From: Mucilaginibacter celer
GTDB lineage: Bacteria; Bacteroidota; Bacteroidia; Sphingobacteriales; Sphingobacteriaceae
DNA: 64,000 nt
Assembly (NCBI RefSeq): GCF_003576455.2
Contig: NZ_CP032869.1
Coordinates: forward strand, 5,952,001 to 6,016,000
Reading direction: 5' to 3'
The position numbers and the translations under genes are program-made. Under the pieces are notes generated by a model. That model did no database searches, was not told the origin of the DNA, and saw only the letters and a program-made list of their open reading frames with translations. Positions 6,405 to 15,836 of the stretch are shown in pieces. Every line of letters starts with the position of its first letter. The stretch's first letter is position 1.

Positions 6405-9242
6405 ATGCGTCTGTTAAAAAGCTATTTTTCAATAATTTCCATACTGCTAATCCTGTCGGCATCCAAGGTGTTTTCACAATCTACAGGAAAGGTAGCCGGT
6501 AAAATCACCGATAAAAAAACAGGCGAAGCCCTTATTGGTGCAAGCGTTGGTATAACAGGTACGGGCAAAGGCGTATCAACCAACGTTGATGGCCGTTTTA
6601 TACTTAGCGGCATCGCACCCGGCAGGTATACCATCACTATCAGCTATATTGGCTATCAAACCAAATCGGTATCAGATGTTGAGGTAAAAGGTGGCGCCGT
6701 TGTGCAATTAGATGCTGTGCTTGATGAGGCCAATACACAAGCCCTTAAAGAAGTGGTTATTAAAGCCACCTATCGCCAGGAATCGGTTAACGCATTGTAT
6801 GCAAGGCAAAAATCGAGCGTGCAGGTTACCGATGGGATCTCGGCGGACGTGATCCGTAAATCGCCCGACAGGAATACCGGTGATGTTTTAAAGCGTGTGA
6901 GCGGTACCTCGGTACAGGATGGCAAGTTTGTGGTAGTGCGCGGTTTGGCCGAGCGCTATAACAACAATATGCTTAACAACACCTTGCTGCCAAGTTCGGA
7001 GCCGGATAAAAAAGCCTTCGCTTTTGATATTATCCCATCGAGCATGGTTGATAACATTGTGATTTATAAAACCGCCACTCCCGATCTTCCGGGCGATTTT
7101 TCGGGCGGTACCATTAATACCATTACCAAAGATATTGCCGATAAGCAGTTTTTAGAAGTTTCGTTAAGCGTAGGTTACAATTCAAAAACAACCTTCAAAA
7201 ACAATTTTATTGATGCGAGGCCAAACGGCAAATACGATTTCCTGGGCTATGACGATGGCTCGAGAAAATTACCTTCTGCCTATTCAAACATCAAAAATAA
7301 CTATACTTCGGGTACTACCAGCGATCAGAAAATAGCTATAGCGCAGCGGTTCCCCAATACATTTTATTACCAGGAAGGCCAGGGCAGCCTGCCTAATGTT
7401 GGTTTCCAGTTATCAACGGGTAACTCACATATTTCAAAAAACAACAACCGTTTCGGCTATAACTTCAGCCTTAACTACAGTAACGGCCACCGTACTTCGT
7501 TTGGCGACAGGATTGGCTATACCGGCTTTAACGACGCCGCTAACCAGTTGCCCCTGTACAGCTTTGACAGAAATGTATTTACTAACTACAAAAGCCTTGG
7601 TGGTTTGCTGAACTTTGCCTACACCTTTGGTAAAAACAAAATCGCGTTCAGAAATTTATACAACAACGATTTCTCGGTTGATTTTGAACAAACCAATAAT
7701 GCCAAAAACTTCGAGGCCGATCAGCAAAACCCGCTTAAATACAAAGGTTATTCTGTCGAAACCACACAAAACGGCATTTATTCATCTGTTTTGGAAGGTC
7801 AGCACACCTTTGGTCAGCGTAACATTGTTTTTGACTGGAACGCGTCGTACGGCTTATCGTACCGCAATCAGCCCGATCAGCGTATAGTAACTATTTATAC
7901 CCCTGATAACGCTACTGAATATATTTCATTATCGAGTGAGAACAGCCCTAAACCTAATGATCTGGGCCGCGTATACTCCAAACTTCATGAAAATATTTAT
8001 GGTGGTAAAGCTAACCTGTCGGTGCCGTTTAAATGGATGGAACAACCACAGAAGCTGAAATTTGGTGGCCTGGTATCGCACCGCGACCGCGATTTCAGTA
8101 TCGACGCCCTTGGTTATACCAGTGCCGATGCTTTTGGTAACCAGCCTATAGCCCTTACAAACGGCTACACCATATTCAATATTTTCAGTGCCCAGAGCGT
8201 AGGGCAAAACCGTATCGATTTATCAAGGCTGGACCTGAGTTCGACAGATTATAAAGCCAAGGCCGATCAAAGCGCCGGTTACGCCATGCTCGACAATAAG
8301 TTTAGCAATAAGTTGCGTTTGGTTTGGGGTGCGCGTGTTGAACGTTATGATCAGCAACTTACCGCAGCCGGTAAAGCCACACAGAAATACAATAACACCG
8401 ACCTGCTGCCATCTGGAAACCTAACCTACAGCCTAAGCGAAAAATCAAACCTGAGGGCGTCGTACTTCCGTTCGGTAAACAGGCCCGAGTTTAGGGAGCT
8501 GGCAGGTTTCAGGTATTTTGATTACCAAACCAACTTTATTATAGCCGGTAACCCCGATCTGGAACGCAGTATTGTTGATAATGCCGATATCAGGTATGAA
8601 TATTACCCATCAGGCGGCGAGATCATTTCGGTATCGGCCTTCTATAAAAAATTCAAAAACCCTATTGAGCAAATTAATCAGGGTAATGACATCCTTACCT
8701 ATCAAAACGCTATAAACGCCAAAGATTTTGGTTTTGAGGCCGAGTTACGCAAAAAGTTAAATTTTATAGCCGAGGGCAGCTTTTTACGAAACGTTACCTT
8801 TTATGTAAACGCCTCGTACATCAACGCCAAGGTTAAACTGGCCGATGGCAGGGCGGTATCAACTCCCTTGCAGGGCCAGTCGCCTTACCTTATTAACTCG
8901 GGCTTGTATTATACCCCCGAAAAAGGCGATTTTTCATTCAACATCCTTTACAACCGTATTGGCGAGCGTTTAAAATTCCGCGCGGTTACCGGAGCAGCCG
9001 ATATTTATGAAAAGGCCCGCGATGTGATCGATTTCCAGGCAAGTAAAGCCATTTTAAAGAAACGTGCCGAAATAAAGCTTACCGTAGCCGATTTACTGGC
9101 GCAGCCCTTTGTTTACTATAACAACTACGGATCGGCAGGTAGCACCGCGTTCAAGGCCGGCGAAGACAGGGTTATTCAAAGCCGCTACTCGGGCTTTGGC
9201 ATCAACCTTTCATTCAAGTACAACTTCGATTTCAAAAACTAA
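6405..9242 (+). CDS. TonB-dependent receptor with carboxypeptidase-like regulatory domain
   Basis: A 945-residue outer-membrane protein. Residues 1-24 form a signal peptide ending at VFSQ; residues about 28-110 form a carboxypeptidase-regulatory-like beta-sandwich (GKITDKKTGEALIGASVGI); about 125-230 is the plug with RVSGTSVQDGKFVVVRGLAER; the remainder is a 22-strand-type barrel ending in an aromatic-rich strand LSFKYNFDFKN. It imports an unknown ligand using TonB energy. The following lipoprotein begins 46 bp after its stop and is probably its surface partner. It is divergent from an ArsR regulator. The substrate cannot be read from the sequence. Confidence 0.93.
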   Translation: MRLLKSYFSIISILLILSASKVFSQSTGKVAGKITDKKTGEALIGASVGITGTGKGVSTNVDGRFILSGIAPGRYTITISYIGYQTKSVSDVEVKGGAVVQLDAVLDEANTQALKEVVIKATYRQESVNALYARQKSSVQVTDGISADVIRKSPDRNTGDVLKRVSGTSVQDGKFVVVRGLAERYNNNMLNNTLLPSSEPDKKAFAFDIIPSSMVDNIVIYKTATPDLPGDFSGGTINTITKDIADKQFLEVSLSVGYNSKTTFKNNFIDARPNGKYDFLGYDDGSRKLPSAYSNIKNNYTSGTTSDQKIAIAQRFPNTFYYQEGQGSLPNVGFQLSTGNSHISKNNNRFGYNFSLNYSNGHRTSFGDRIGYTGFNDAANQLPLYSFDRNVFTNYKSLGGLLNFAYTFGKNKIAFRNLYNNDFSVDFEQTNNAKNFEADQQNPLKYKGYSVETTQNGIYSSVLEGQHTFGQRNIVFDWNASYGLSYRNQPDQRIVTIYTPDNATEYISLSSENSPKPNDLGRVYSKLHENIYGGKANLSVPFKWMEQPQKLKFGGLVSHRDRDFSIDALGYTSADAFGNQPIALTNGYTIFNIFSAQSVGQNRIDLSRLDLSSTDYKAKADQSAGYAMLDNKFSNKLRLVWGARVERYDQQLTAAGKATQKYNNTDLLPSGNLTYSLSEKSNLRASYFRSVNRPEFRELAGFRYFDYQTNFIIAGNPDLERSIVDNADIRYEYYPSGGEIISVSAFYKKFKNPIEQINQGNDILTYQNAINAKDFGFEAELRKKLNFIAEGSFLRNVTFYVNASYINAKVKLADGRAVSTPLQGQSPYLINSGLYYTPEKGDFSFNILYNRIGERLKFRAVTGAADIYEKARDVIDFQASKAILKKRAEIKLTVADLLAQPFVYYNNYGSAGSTAFKAGEDRVIQSRYSGFGINLSFKYNFDFKN

Positions 9243-9288
9243 AAGCAGCACACAAGACAGATTAGAAATACAGATTAGTTACATTATT

Positions 9289-10665
9289 ATGAAAAAAACA
9301 ATTTATTTATTGGGATCATTAGCCGTTATGGCTTTTGCATCTTGCTCAAAGAAAGATGATCCGGGAACTAACCCGCCCATTACCCCGCCAACAACCAATC
9401 TTGACGTGCGTGGCACCATTACAAAAGATACCCATTGGACCGCCGGTATCACCTACCGTATTCGCGGTTATGTTTACGTTGACAACAACGCTACATTAAC
9501 TATTGATCCGGGTACAAAAATTGTAAGTAACAAGGATTCGGCTGGCGTATTGGTTATCTACAAAGGCGCTAAAATTAACGCTGCCGGTACTGCCGATAAA
9601 CCTATTGTTTTCACATCGGCCGAAGCTTCACCAAAACCAGGCGACCTGGGTGGTGTAGTATTGGTTGGTAACGCTACAGGTAATGGCAACCACGCTGTAT
9701 TAGAAGGCGGTGTTGACGTTGCTCACCAAAACTTTGGCGGTACCAACGATGCCGATAACTCTGGTGTTTTACAATATGTACGTATTGAGTACGGTGGTAA
9801 AGCGGTTAACCCTGGCGATGAGATTAACGGTTTAAGTATGTACGCTGTTGGCAGCGGTACTACTGTTGACCACGTACAGGTTGTACGCGGCCTTGATGAT
9901 GCCTTCGAATTTTTTGGCGGTGCTTTCAACGCTAAATACTTAATTGCTTACAACTGCGCCGACGATGACTACGATATGGACGATGGATACCACGGTAAAA
10001 TTCAGTTCGCTGTTTCAATCAAAGACCCGGCCTTTACCGATAACAAAGGAACTACCGGCGATATCTCGAACAACTTTGAGGTTGATAACACTACCGATGC
10101 TAAAGGTTATTTATTAACTCCTATCACTAACCCAACATTATCAAACTTTACCGCTATCGGTCCTAACAATGCTTCAGGCGTATCTGCCGATTACGGTTAC
10201 GGTATGCGTTGGAGAAGGGGTTCAAAATTCACCCTGGCTAACTCTATTGTAATGGGAGGCCAAAAAGCAGGTATGGATATTGATAATGATTTAACTGCCC
10301 AGTACTATGTTGATGGCATGAGCGGGTTTAAAAACAGCTTGTTACAATCATACGGCGATAACTATAAGGTAGATAAGCTAAACGTAGCTACAGTGTTAAC
10401 CGCTGCAGGTTTAAAAACATTGGTTGAAGGCCGCGATGCCAGCAAAACCTATGCAGCAGCAGCCGATATCGGTTTAACTGATCCATTTAACAATGCATCG
10501 CCTAACCTTGCTCCTAAGGCAGGCTCGGCCGCCGCTACTGCAACTGCGGCATTTACCGCAACCGCTTTAGCTGATGCTTTCTTTACCAAAACTACCTACG
10601 TAGGTGCAATTGATCCTGCCGGTACCGACTGGACAAAAGCTTCATGGGTTGTTTACGGAAAATAA
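9289..10665 (+). CDS. Lipoprotein with right-handed beta-helix-like repeats
   Basis: A 458-residue predicted lipoprotein. I chose the ATG at 9289 because it gives a proper signal (MKKTIYLLGSLAVMAFAS, Cys19); the longer frame upstream overlaps the receptor gene. After a Pro/Thr linker (PPITPPTTN) the protein has Asn/Gly/Asp-rich repeating turns such as NNATLTIDPGT, GVLQYVRIEYGG and GTTVDHVQVVRG, typical of parallel beta-helix surface proteins, and an Asp-rich stretch CADDDYDMDDGYHG that could bind metal ions. It follows the TonB receptor by 46 bp and is followed by a strong terminator, so receptor and lipoprotein form a two-gene unit. Substrate unknown. Confidence 0.8.
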   Translation: MKKTIYLLGSLAVMAFASCSKKDDPGTNPPITPPTTNLDVRGTITKDTHWTAGITYRIRGYVYVDNNATLTIDPGTKIVSNKDSAGVLVIYKGAKINAAGTADKPIVFTSAEASPKPGDLGGVVLVGNATGNGNHAVLEGGVDVAHQNFGGTNDADNSGVLQYVRIEYGGKAVNPGDEINGLSMYAVGSGTTVDHVQVVRGLDDAFEFFGGAFNAKYLIAYNCADDDYDMDDGYHGKIQFAVSIKDPAFTDNKGTTGDISNNFEVDNTTDAKGYLLTPITNPTLSNFTAIGPNNASGVSADYGYGMRWRRGSKFTLANSIVMGGQKAGMDIDNDLTAQYYVDGMSGFKNSLLQSYGDNYKVDKLNVATVLTAAGLKTLVEGRDASKTYAAAADIGLTDPFNNASPNLAPKAGSAAATATAAFTATALADAFFTKTTYVGAIDPAGTDWTKASWVVYGK

Positions 10666-10691
10666 TACTACTTTTCAATTGTGTTAATAAC

Positions 10692-10721
10692 AAAAGCCTG
10701 GTTGTAAAACCAGGTTTTTTT
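10692..10721 (+). terminator. Rho-independent terminator after the beta-helix lipoprotein
   Basis: Stem CCTGGTT (10697-10703), loop GTAA, stem AACCAGG (10708-10714), preceded by AAAA and followed by TTTTTTT. A textbook intrinsic terminator 31 bp after the stop of the lipoprotein gene. Confidence 0.85.
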
Positions 10722-10778
10722 GTGCTTTTATGTAGCGGATCAGGCTTTGTACACGTAATTTATTTAAACCTTAAACTA

Positions 10779-11270
10779 ATGAAAACCTCCTGTAAGTTAT
10801 TAATTATCAATTTGTTTTCGGTCGCTGTAGCAGCGTGTGGAAAAAGCAAAAGAACAGACCAAGCCGAGCGTCTTACCGGTTGCCCCCTGAACACCACTTG
10901 CAGCTACAGTTTTACAGACCATGCCGATTTTGATAAGCCTGCCAAAATTGTGACGGGCGATAGCCGCGTATTTTCTTACAGCGGTGTAAACACCCGGTTA
11001 TGCAGTGCCACGTCAACGCTTTATTTTAAAACAGGGTTAAGCAATGCTGATTTTAACATTACAGGTAGCCAGATCACATCGGGCCATGTGTTATACAATT
11101 TTACCTGTGCCTGCTGCGATTATATTAGCCAGGAGCTTGTTGGCGGCGAAATAAAGGGTACCCGCGTAAGCGATGGGAAATGGCTGGTAAAAGCAGTAGT
11201 ATTATTGGGTACTCCATCGCTAAAACGGATAGATACGCTGAAAATCAATCAATATTTTACGGTGAAGTAG
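10779..11270 (+). CDS. Cysteine-rich hypothetical lipoprotein
   Basis: A 163-residue predicted lipoprotein. The start at 10779 gives MKTSCKLLIINLFSVAVAAC with lipobox Cys20; the longer frame begins before the terminator and is unlikely. The mature part has clustered cysteines: CPLNTTC near residue 31, LCSATS near 70, and CACCDY near 105, which may form disulfides in the periplasm. The first mature segment CPLNTTCSYSFTDHADF resembles other Sphingobacteriaceae lipoproteins, but I do not recognise a named family. It is separated from the receptor pair by a terminator, so it has its own promoter or relies on read-through. Confidence 0.65.
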   Translation: MKTSCKLLIINLFSVAVAACGKSKRTDQAERLTGCPLNTTCSYSFTDHADFDKPAKIVTGDSRVFSYSGVNTRLCSATSTLYFKTGLSNADFNITGSQITSGHVLYNFTCACCDYISQELVGGEIKGTRVSDGKWLVKAVVLLGTPSLKRIDTLKINQYFTVK

Positions 11271-11444
11271 AGGCTGTTTGATATGGCCAATAAATTTAGA
11301 TCGACTATGTTAAAATTTCCGGGATTTTTAAAAGCGGGCAACAAAGCATTTAAAACCTATTAAGTTTCACAAGCATTGTTAATGTAGATACAACAAACCC
11401 TTGTGGGCAAAAAAGAAATGCTGTTCAATTACAGTTTATATTAT

Positions 11445-12131
11445 TTATTGTTTGCGTCTTGACGCGTAAGTTAACTTTTCCCGGGCACTGGCCAGCATGC
11501 TTTCATCATACCCGTTTTCGTCAATCATTTCGGCAAGCTGGTAACTGTAGTATTCCTTTTTAATAACCGGATAACTAATGTACAACGCTTTGGCCAGCAT
11601 TTTTAATTTATCCGGATTAATGGCTGCTTTGCCACATTCAATCCGGCTTAGCTGGCTACGATTGATAGTTATTTTTTGCGAAAAATTTTCCTGGCTGATG
11701 TTAAGCTCTTCACGGTGTTTTTTAATGAACGCTCCAAAGTGCGGATAAACTTCCGGCAAATCATCCGGCGTACTACTGTTTTTTTGAGAAGGAGGCATGT
11801 TAACATATGATGTTGGTATGCCAGGTAAATTTGCGCCAAAAACAGCCGAAAAATCAATCATCATTTGTGTAAACCATTTTTGATCGATATGATAGGTGAT
11901 GTTGCCGCGTTTCCCTTCCATGCGGATAAGGCCAAGGCTGCGCAGCTCGCTAATGTGTTTGATTAAAGTTTCGCGGTTGGTATCGGCAAAGTAAAGGTCG
12001 TCTTTACCTATGCTGAAACCGTTTTCAATAATATGCCTGATAATCTGCACCCTGATAGGTAAAGCTAAAGCACGGGCAAAATCTGCCAGTTTCACATCGT
12101 TCTCGTTGATACTGTATTTAAAGGTTTTCAT
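11445..12131 (-). CDS. Fusion regulator: winged helix (ArsR-like) plus XRE helix-turn-helix
   Basis: A 228-residue protein with two DNA-binding domains. Residues about 12-90 are an ArsR-like winged helix (LPIRVQIIRHIIE, then ETLIKHISELRSLGLIR and a wing). After a Pro/Ser linker, residues 132-190 form an XRE/Cro helix-turn-helix (FIKKHREELNISQENFSQK, INRSQLSRIECGK). The C-terminal 38 residues are charged. Two separate DNA readers in one short chain is unusual. It is a single minus-strand gene with no clear partner; target unknown. Confidence 0.8.
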   Translation of the reverse strand: MKTFKYSINENDVKLADFARALALPIRVQIIRHIIENGFSIGKDDLYFADTNRETLIKHISELRSLGLIRMEGKRGNITYHIDQKWFTQMMIDFSAVFGANLPGIPTSYVNMPPSQKNSSTPDDLPEVYPHFGAFIKKHREELNISQENFSQKITINRSQLSRIECGKAAINPDKLKMLAKALYISYPVIKKEYYSYQLAEMIDENGYDESMLASAREKLTYASRRKQ

Positions 12132-12336
12132 TAATGCAGGATAAAATGCCGTTTATATTAGTGACAATGCCCACCGGCAAAGGGGAGCATTTGTATAAAA
12201 AGATCTACCGGATATTAAATGGATGACCTTGCAAAACCTATAGCATAGGGATGCAAAGGCGAACGTTAGCGCATAGGTGTGCCGCAAAATATCCGCGGCA
12301 GCAAAGGCTTAACGTTGAGGCTTAAAAATAAATGGA

Positions 12337-12717
12337 TCAGATTTTTAAATTGCCGAGCGAGATTACAAGATCAGGGCAATACAGTTGTTTAAAATGGACA
12401 ATAAAAGGATAATAATAATCTCTTTTATTATAAACACCAATAAACAGGCAGCTTAAAATTATAATAGCACAAAAGGTACCCGGTATTTTAATATCGTGCG
12501 AAATTACACGCGGCCTCGACATAAAAGTACCTGCCGGATGTTTAGTTTTTTTCTGGGCCTGTGTTGGCGCCTTTTGTATGGTTGAATGGACTTTAAATGC
12601 AGGTGCAGATAAAGTTCCAAATTTGGGGCATTTGGTTACATAGCAACACGAAAAAACAAGATACACCAGCGATACTAAAAATATCAATGATTTATGCCGG
12701 GTGTATTTTAAATGCAT
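12337..12717 (-). CDS. Hypothetical short CPxFG-motif membrane/lipoprotein
   Basis: A 126-residue frame with a convincing N-terminus: basic MHLKYTRHK, a hydrophobic run LIFLVSLVYLVFS, then CC as a lipobox-type end, followed by YVTKCPKFGTLSAPAF. A Pro/Lys-rich stretch precedes a second hydrophobic segment (TFCAIIILSCLFIGVY). The CPKFG after the lipobox matches the CPHFG of the 47-residue lipoprotein at 4782. The last 25 residues look less natural, so the real end or a frameshift is uncertain. No close neighbour suggests a role. Confidence 0.5.
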   Translation of the reverse strand: MHLKYTRHKSLIFLVSLVYLVFSCCYVTKCPKFGTLSAPAFKVHSTIQKAPTQAQKKTKHPAGTFMSRPRVISHDIKIPGTFCAIIILSCLFIGVYNKRDYYYPFIVHFKQLYCPDLVISLGNLKI

Positions 12718-12874
12718 TTGAACTTATAATGAGTGCTTTGCGCAGTTTGTTTAAATGAACACAAATTTACCCATACAATATTATAATAACATAATTTCAA
12801 TGTTACCAAAGAGTTAAGTGAGGTTTTATTGGGATTGAGCATACCCCGTTTCGTTTTTTCAATTTGTTATTATC

Positions 12875-13852
12875 TTAAAATCTATTGCCCTGGGCCGCAA
12901 TCCAATCTTCCAGTTGTTTGCGCTTATCGGCATTATCATGTAGCCATTGTGCCGAAGCTGTTTTATCGGCACTTAAACTGATGAGCTTGACTGCTGTCGC
13001 AAAATGTTCGGTTTGTGCCAATTTGTAAAAAAAAGCCACATAATAATTCCAGAAAAAGCCTCCATGCCTTGGCTTTTCGCCCAGCTTGCCAACATTTATA
13101 AAAATGTTTTTTAACTGGGCTTCCAAATTGCCTCCGACCGCAGTTACAGAAGCACTGAGGGTTTTATTTAGCAATAAAGTTTCGGCATCGGCTTTACCGG
13201 CTTTCAAATCGCCGCCCTTAAGCAAACTTTGCAGGTTGGTATAAGCTTCATCTGCCCTTGCGCCTTCCGGATCGAGCAATAAAAAGCTGCATAGCCCCAT
13301 CAGCGCAGGTACCCTTTTGTTTTGATGGAAGGTTACCAGGCCATATAGGCGCTGGCTGTTGGCATGCTTTGGGTCGAGTTTAATGGCTTCGATAGCGGCA
13401 AATTCGGCATCGGCATATTTTTGTGCGCGGAAATAAGCAATGCCTAAATTAAAATATAAGGGTTGATAATCGGGTTTAAGTTTAATACCCTCTTTATAGG
13501 CATCAATAGCTTGCTGCGGCTGATGGGCGGCATCGTAAATACTGCCTAAAAGTTCGTAGGCGGGGCCCGTTAAGGTACCATTAGTTTTGATTACTTTGTT
13601 CAGATACGGCACTCCATCATTCCCTTTTCCGGAAGCGTTGAGGCTGTAGGCCATCTGGTAATTGGCCTGGGGGTTTTCCGGTTCGGCGGCGAGGGCCTGT
13701 TTATATTTTTCGATGGCGCCGCTATAATCCTTTTGAGCATTAAGCGCAATGCCTTCTTTTACCAGGCCGGCAACATCTGCAGCCTGGGCATAAAGACTTA
13801 CCGAAAGCGCGATGGCTGCAACAGTGAGCACAAGTTTTTTAAACAAATTCAT
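12875..13852 (-). CDS. Secreted TPR repeat protein
   Basis: A 325-residue protein. I chose the internal start at 13852, which gives a clean signal peptide (MNLFKKLVLTVAAIALSVSLYAQA). Residues about 28-190 hold four to five tetratricopeptide repeats, for example KDYSGAIEKYKQALAAEPENPQ and APAYELL-like units with the usual Ala, Gly and Pro spacing, and KYADAEFAAIEAIKLDPKHANSQ. The C-terminal 130 residues are helical with no repeat. TPR proteins scaffold protein complexes, here in the periplasm. It is divergent from the serine hydrolase gene with a 108-bp gap. Confidence 0.85.
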   Translation of the reverse strand: MNLFKKLVLTVAAIALSVSLYAQAADVAGLVKEGIALNAQKDYSGAIEKYKQALAAEPENPQANYQMAYSLNASGKGNDGVPYLNKVIKTNGTLTGPAYELLGSIYDAAHQPQQAIDAYKEGIKLKPDYQPLYFNLGIAYFRAQKYADAEFAAIEAIKLDPKHANSQRLYGLVTFHQNKRVPALMGLCSFLLLDPEGARADEAYTNLQSLLKGGDLKAGKADAETLLLNKTLSASVTAVGGNLEAQLKNIFINVGKLGEKPRHGGFFWNYYVAFFYKLAQTEHFATAVKLISLSADKTASAQWLHDNADKRKQLEDWIAAQGNRF

Positions 13853-13960
13853 ATAATAAAGCTTATTAATGCTAACTAACACAAAAATTTAAAACTTTAA
13901 TCGTTACCTGCTGTATAATTTCTAATTTTCGCATTCGTTTTAGCGTGAGATATTGATTTT

Positions 13961-15172
13961 ATGAGATTAGTGTACAAAAGCCTTGTAGTTTTTACTGCCC
14001 CCCTGTTACTGTTAACCTGTTCATCCAACAATAAAGATAAAAATAAAGCAGCTGCCGCCCTGCCACCCAAGCCGCTTGATACCACTGCACTTTTGGCTTA
14101 TAACCCACAAAAGGCCGATAAAAAAATTGATGCTGTAATGCAGGAGCTGCACCGCACCCGCGGCTTTAACGGCAATGTGCTGGTAGCCAAAAACGGCAAA
14201 ATAGTTTACGAAAACGCCATTGGCTGGGCCGATTACCTGCACCGCGACAGCCTGAAAATAGGCAGCCAGTTTGAACTGGCTTCGGTTACCAAAACCATGA
14301 CCTCCACCGCCATTTTGCAGCTGATGGAACGCGGTAAACTCACCTTAGATGATAACGTAAAAAAGTTTTTCCCCGATTTTCCTTACGAGGGCATCACCAT
14401 CCGCCTGTTGCTTACCCACCGCTCGGGCCTGATGAACTATGTTTACTTTATTGATGATATCTACCGTAAAGAACACCTTGACCAGCGCAAAGGCCTCACC
14501 AATGCTGATGCCATGAAAATTATAGCCGAGCGTAAACCGGCCCGCTATATTGCGCCTGATAAGAAATTTCATTACAATAACTCAAACTTTATGGTGTTGG
14601 GGGCGATTGTAGAGAAAGCCAGCGGCATGAGCTATGCGCAATACATGCAGCAAAACGTATTTAAGCCGGCCAGCATGAACCATACCCACGTATACTCCAA
14701 AGCGGTTTATGATAAAATTCCGGTTGATGTTGTGGGGCACGACAGGGGCCAGTGGCGCTACTCGGTAGTGCAAAACTTTTTGGATGGCCCCGTAGGCGAT
14801 AAAGGCGTTTACAGCACCGTAGGCGACTTGTTTTTATACGATCGCGCCCTGCGTGCCGGCCTGCTGCTAAAAAAAGCAACGCTCGATTCGGCTTATGTTC
14901 CCCGCAACCCCATGGTGCACGGCCATTTTAGCTATGGCTACGGCTGGCGCACCTTTACCGCACCCGGCCAGGAAGTGATTTACCATACCGGCTGGTGGCA
15001 CGGTTTCAGGCACATTTACCTGCGCGATATGAAGGAAGATGTAGTGGTTGTGTTGTTAACAAACCTGGCCAACGGCAGTCTGCTGAAACTTGATGACCTG
15101 TTTAAGACAGCTGGCATGCCTGTTGTGCGTAAAAGTGCGTATAACGGTAATGGTGATACCAGTGATGATTAG
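13961..15172 (+). CDS. Serine hydrolase, class C beta-lactamase-like lipoprotein
   Basis: A 403-residue protein of the beta-lactamase/penicillin-binding (class C, Pfam Beta-lactamase) superfamily. The catalytic SxxK is SVTK at residues 108-111, the second motif is YNN at 205-207, and a late HTG (in YHTGWWHGF) matches the KTG-type motif. A lipobox LLLLTC (Cys20) puts it on a membrane. Such proteins are esterases, D-aminopeptidases or peptidases rather than clinical beta-lactamases; substrate unknown. It stands between the TPR gene (divergent) and the YbaB-type gene. Confidence 0.9.
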   Translation: MRLVYKSLVVFTAPLLLLTCSSNNKDKNKAAAALPPKPLDTTALLAYNPQKADKKIDAVMQELHRTRGFNGNVLVAKNGKIVYENAIGWADYLHRDSLKIGSQFELASVTKTMTSTAILQLMERGKLTLDDNVKKFFPDFPYEGITIRLLLTHRSGLMNYVYFIDDIYRKEHLDQRKGLTNADAMKIIAERKPARYIAPDKKFHYNNSNFMVLGAIVEKASGMSYAQYMQQNVFKPASMNHTHVYSKAVYDKIPVDVVGHDRGQWRYSVVQNFLDGPVGDKGVYSTVGDLFLYDRALRAGLLLKKATLDSAYVPRNPMVHGHFSYGYGWRTFTAPGQEVIYHTGWWHGFRHIYLRDMKEDVVVVLLTNLANGSLLKLDDLFKTAGMPVVRKSAYNGNGDTSDD

Positions 15173-15178
15173 TGTTTT

Positions 15179-15306
15179 GATGTGCAGATTTCAGATGTGC
15201 GGATGTGCAGATTTAAATTTGTAGATTGATAAGATGAAATGAAAATTGATTTTGATGAGAATGACAATTTAAAATCATCTGCACATTTGAAATCTTCACA
15301 TCTGCA
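15179..15306. repeat. Word-repeat intergenic palindrome (GATGTGCAGATTT)
   Basis: Left side repeats ATGTGCAGATTT twice with GATGTGCGGATG between; right side carries the complement as CATCTGCACATTTGAAATC and CACATCTGCAT. The 150-bp gap between the hydrolase stop and the YbaB start therefore can fold into a long imperfect hairpin. It has no coding potential and may be a terminator or a dispersed repeat. Confidence 0.5.
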
Positions 15307-15323
15307 TATTAAATAAAAAAGAC

Positions 15324-15638
15324 ATGTTTGATAAATTAATGGAAGCCCAGCAAAAGGCTGGCGAAATGAAAAAACGCCTGGATGCCATCAGCGTATCTGG
15401 CAGTGCCGAGGGCGGCAAAATTGTGGTTAATGCCAACGCCAATAAGGTTGTGCAATCGGTGCAGATCGATCCGGATTTTTTGGCCGATGCCGATAAGGAA
15501 GAACTGGAAGAGCTTTTGGTGGTTGCCATTAACAAAGCGATGGAACAGGCCGAAAATGTGAGCCAAAGCGAAATGGCTGCCATGACGCAAAGTATGTTTG
15601 GCGGCATGGGTGGTTTGGGTAATTTGTTTGGTAAGTAA
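15324..15638 (+). CDS. YbaB/EbfC family nucleoid-associated protein
   Basis: A 104-residue protein with the family features: N-terminal helix MFDKLMEAQQKAGEMKKRLD, the strand GGKIVVNANANKVVQSVQID, then LEELLVVAINKAMEQAE and a Gly/Met-rich tail. YbaB proteins form dimers that bind DNA and are often encoded with dnaX and recR; here neither is adjacent. Full length for the family. Confidence 0.92.
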   Translation: MFDKLMEAQQKAGEMKKRLDAISVSGSAEGGKIVVNANANKVVQSVQIDPDFLADADKEELEELLVVAINKAMEQAENVSQSEMAAMTQSMFGGMGGLGNLFGK

Positions 15639-15716
15639 GCCCGACGGAAGGCTGTAAAAGACTTCATTGCATGTGAATCGGAGCCAAGGCCTCTGAAAAA
15701 ATATGACATTACCATT

Positions 15717-15803
15717 TTGTCATCCTGAGAAACGAAGGATCTTCTTTGCCCTGTATAGCGGCTATGCAAGTTGTAGAAGATGCTTCGTTCCTCAGCATGA
15801 CAA
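15717..15803. repeat. Dispersed palindrome, TCATnCTGAG type (copy 1)
   Basis: 87-bp imperfect hairpin with TTGTCAT / ATGACAA at its ends, arms CTGAGAAACGAAGGATCTTCT and AGAAGATGCTTCGTTCCTCAG, and a loop containing CCCTGTATAGCGG. It is a close relative of the element at 54691. It lies with another partial element in the 398-bp gap between the YbaB gene and the MBL hydrolase; no gene is seen in the gap. Confidence 0.75.
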
Positions 15804-15836
15804 CATGTTTTTAAACGTATAATGGGTAGGTAGGAA

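Noticed and set aside
13961..15172. Serine hydrolase considered as an antibiotic beta-lactamase
   Set aside because: Sequence shows only the broad SxxK/YxN family pattern; most such proteins are esterases or peptidases, so resistance is not claimed.
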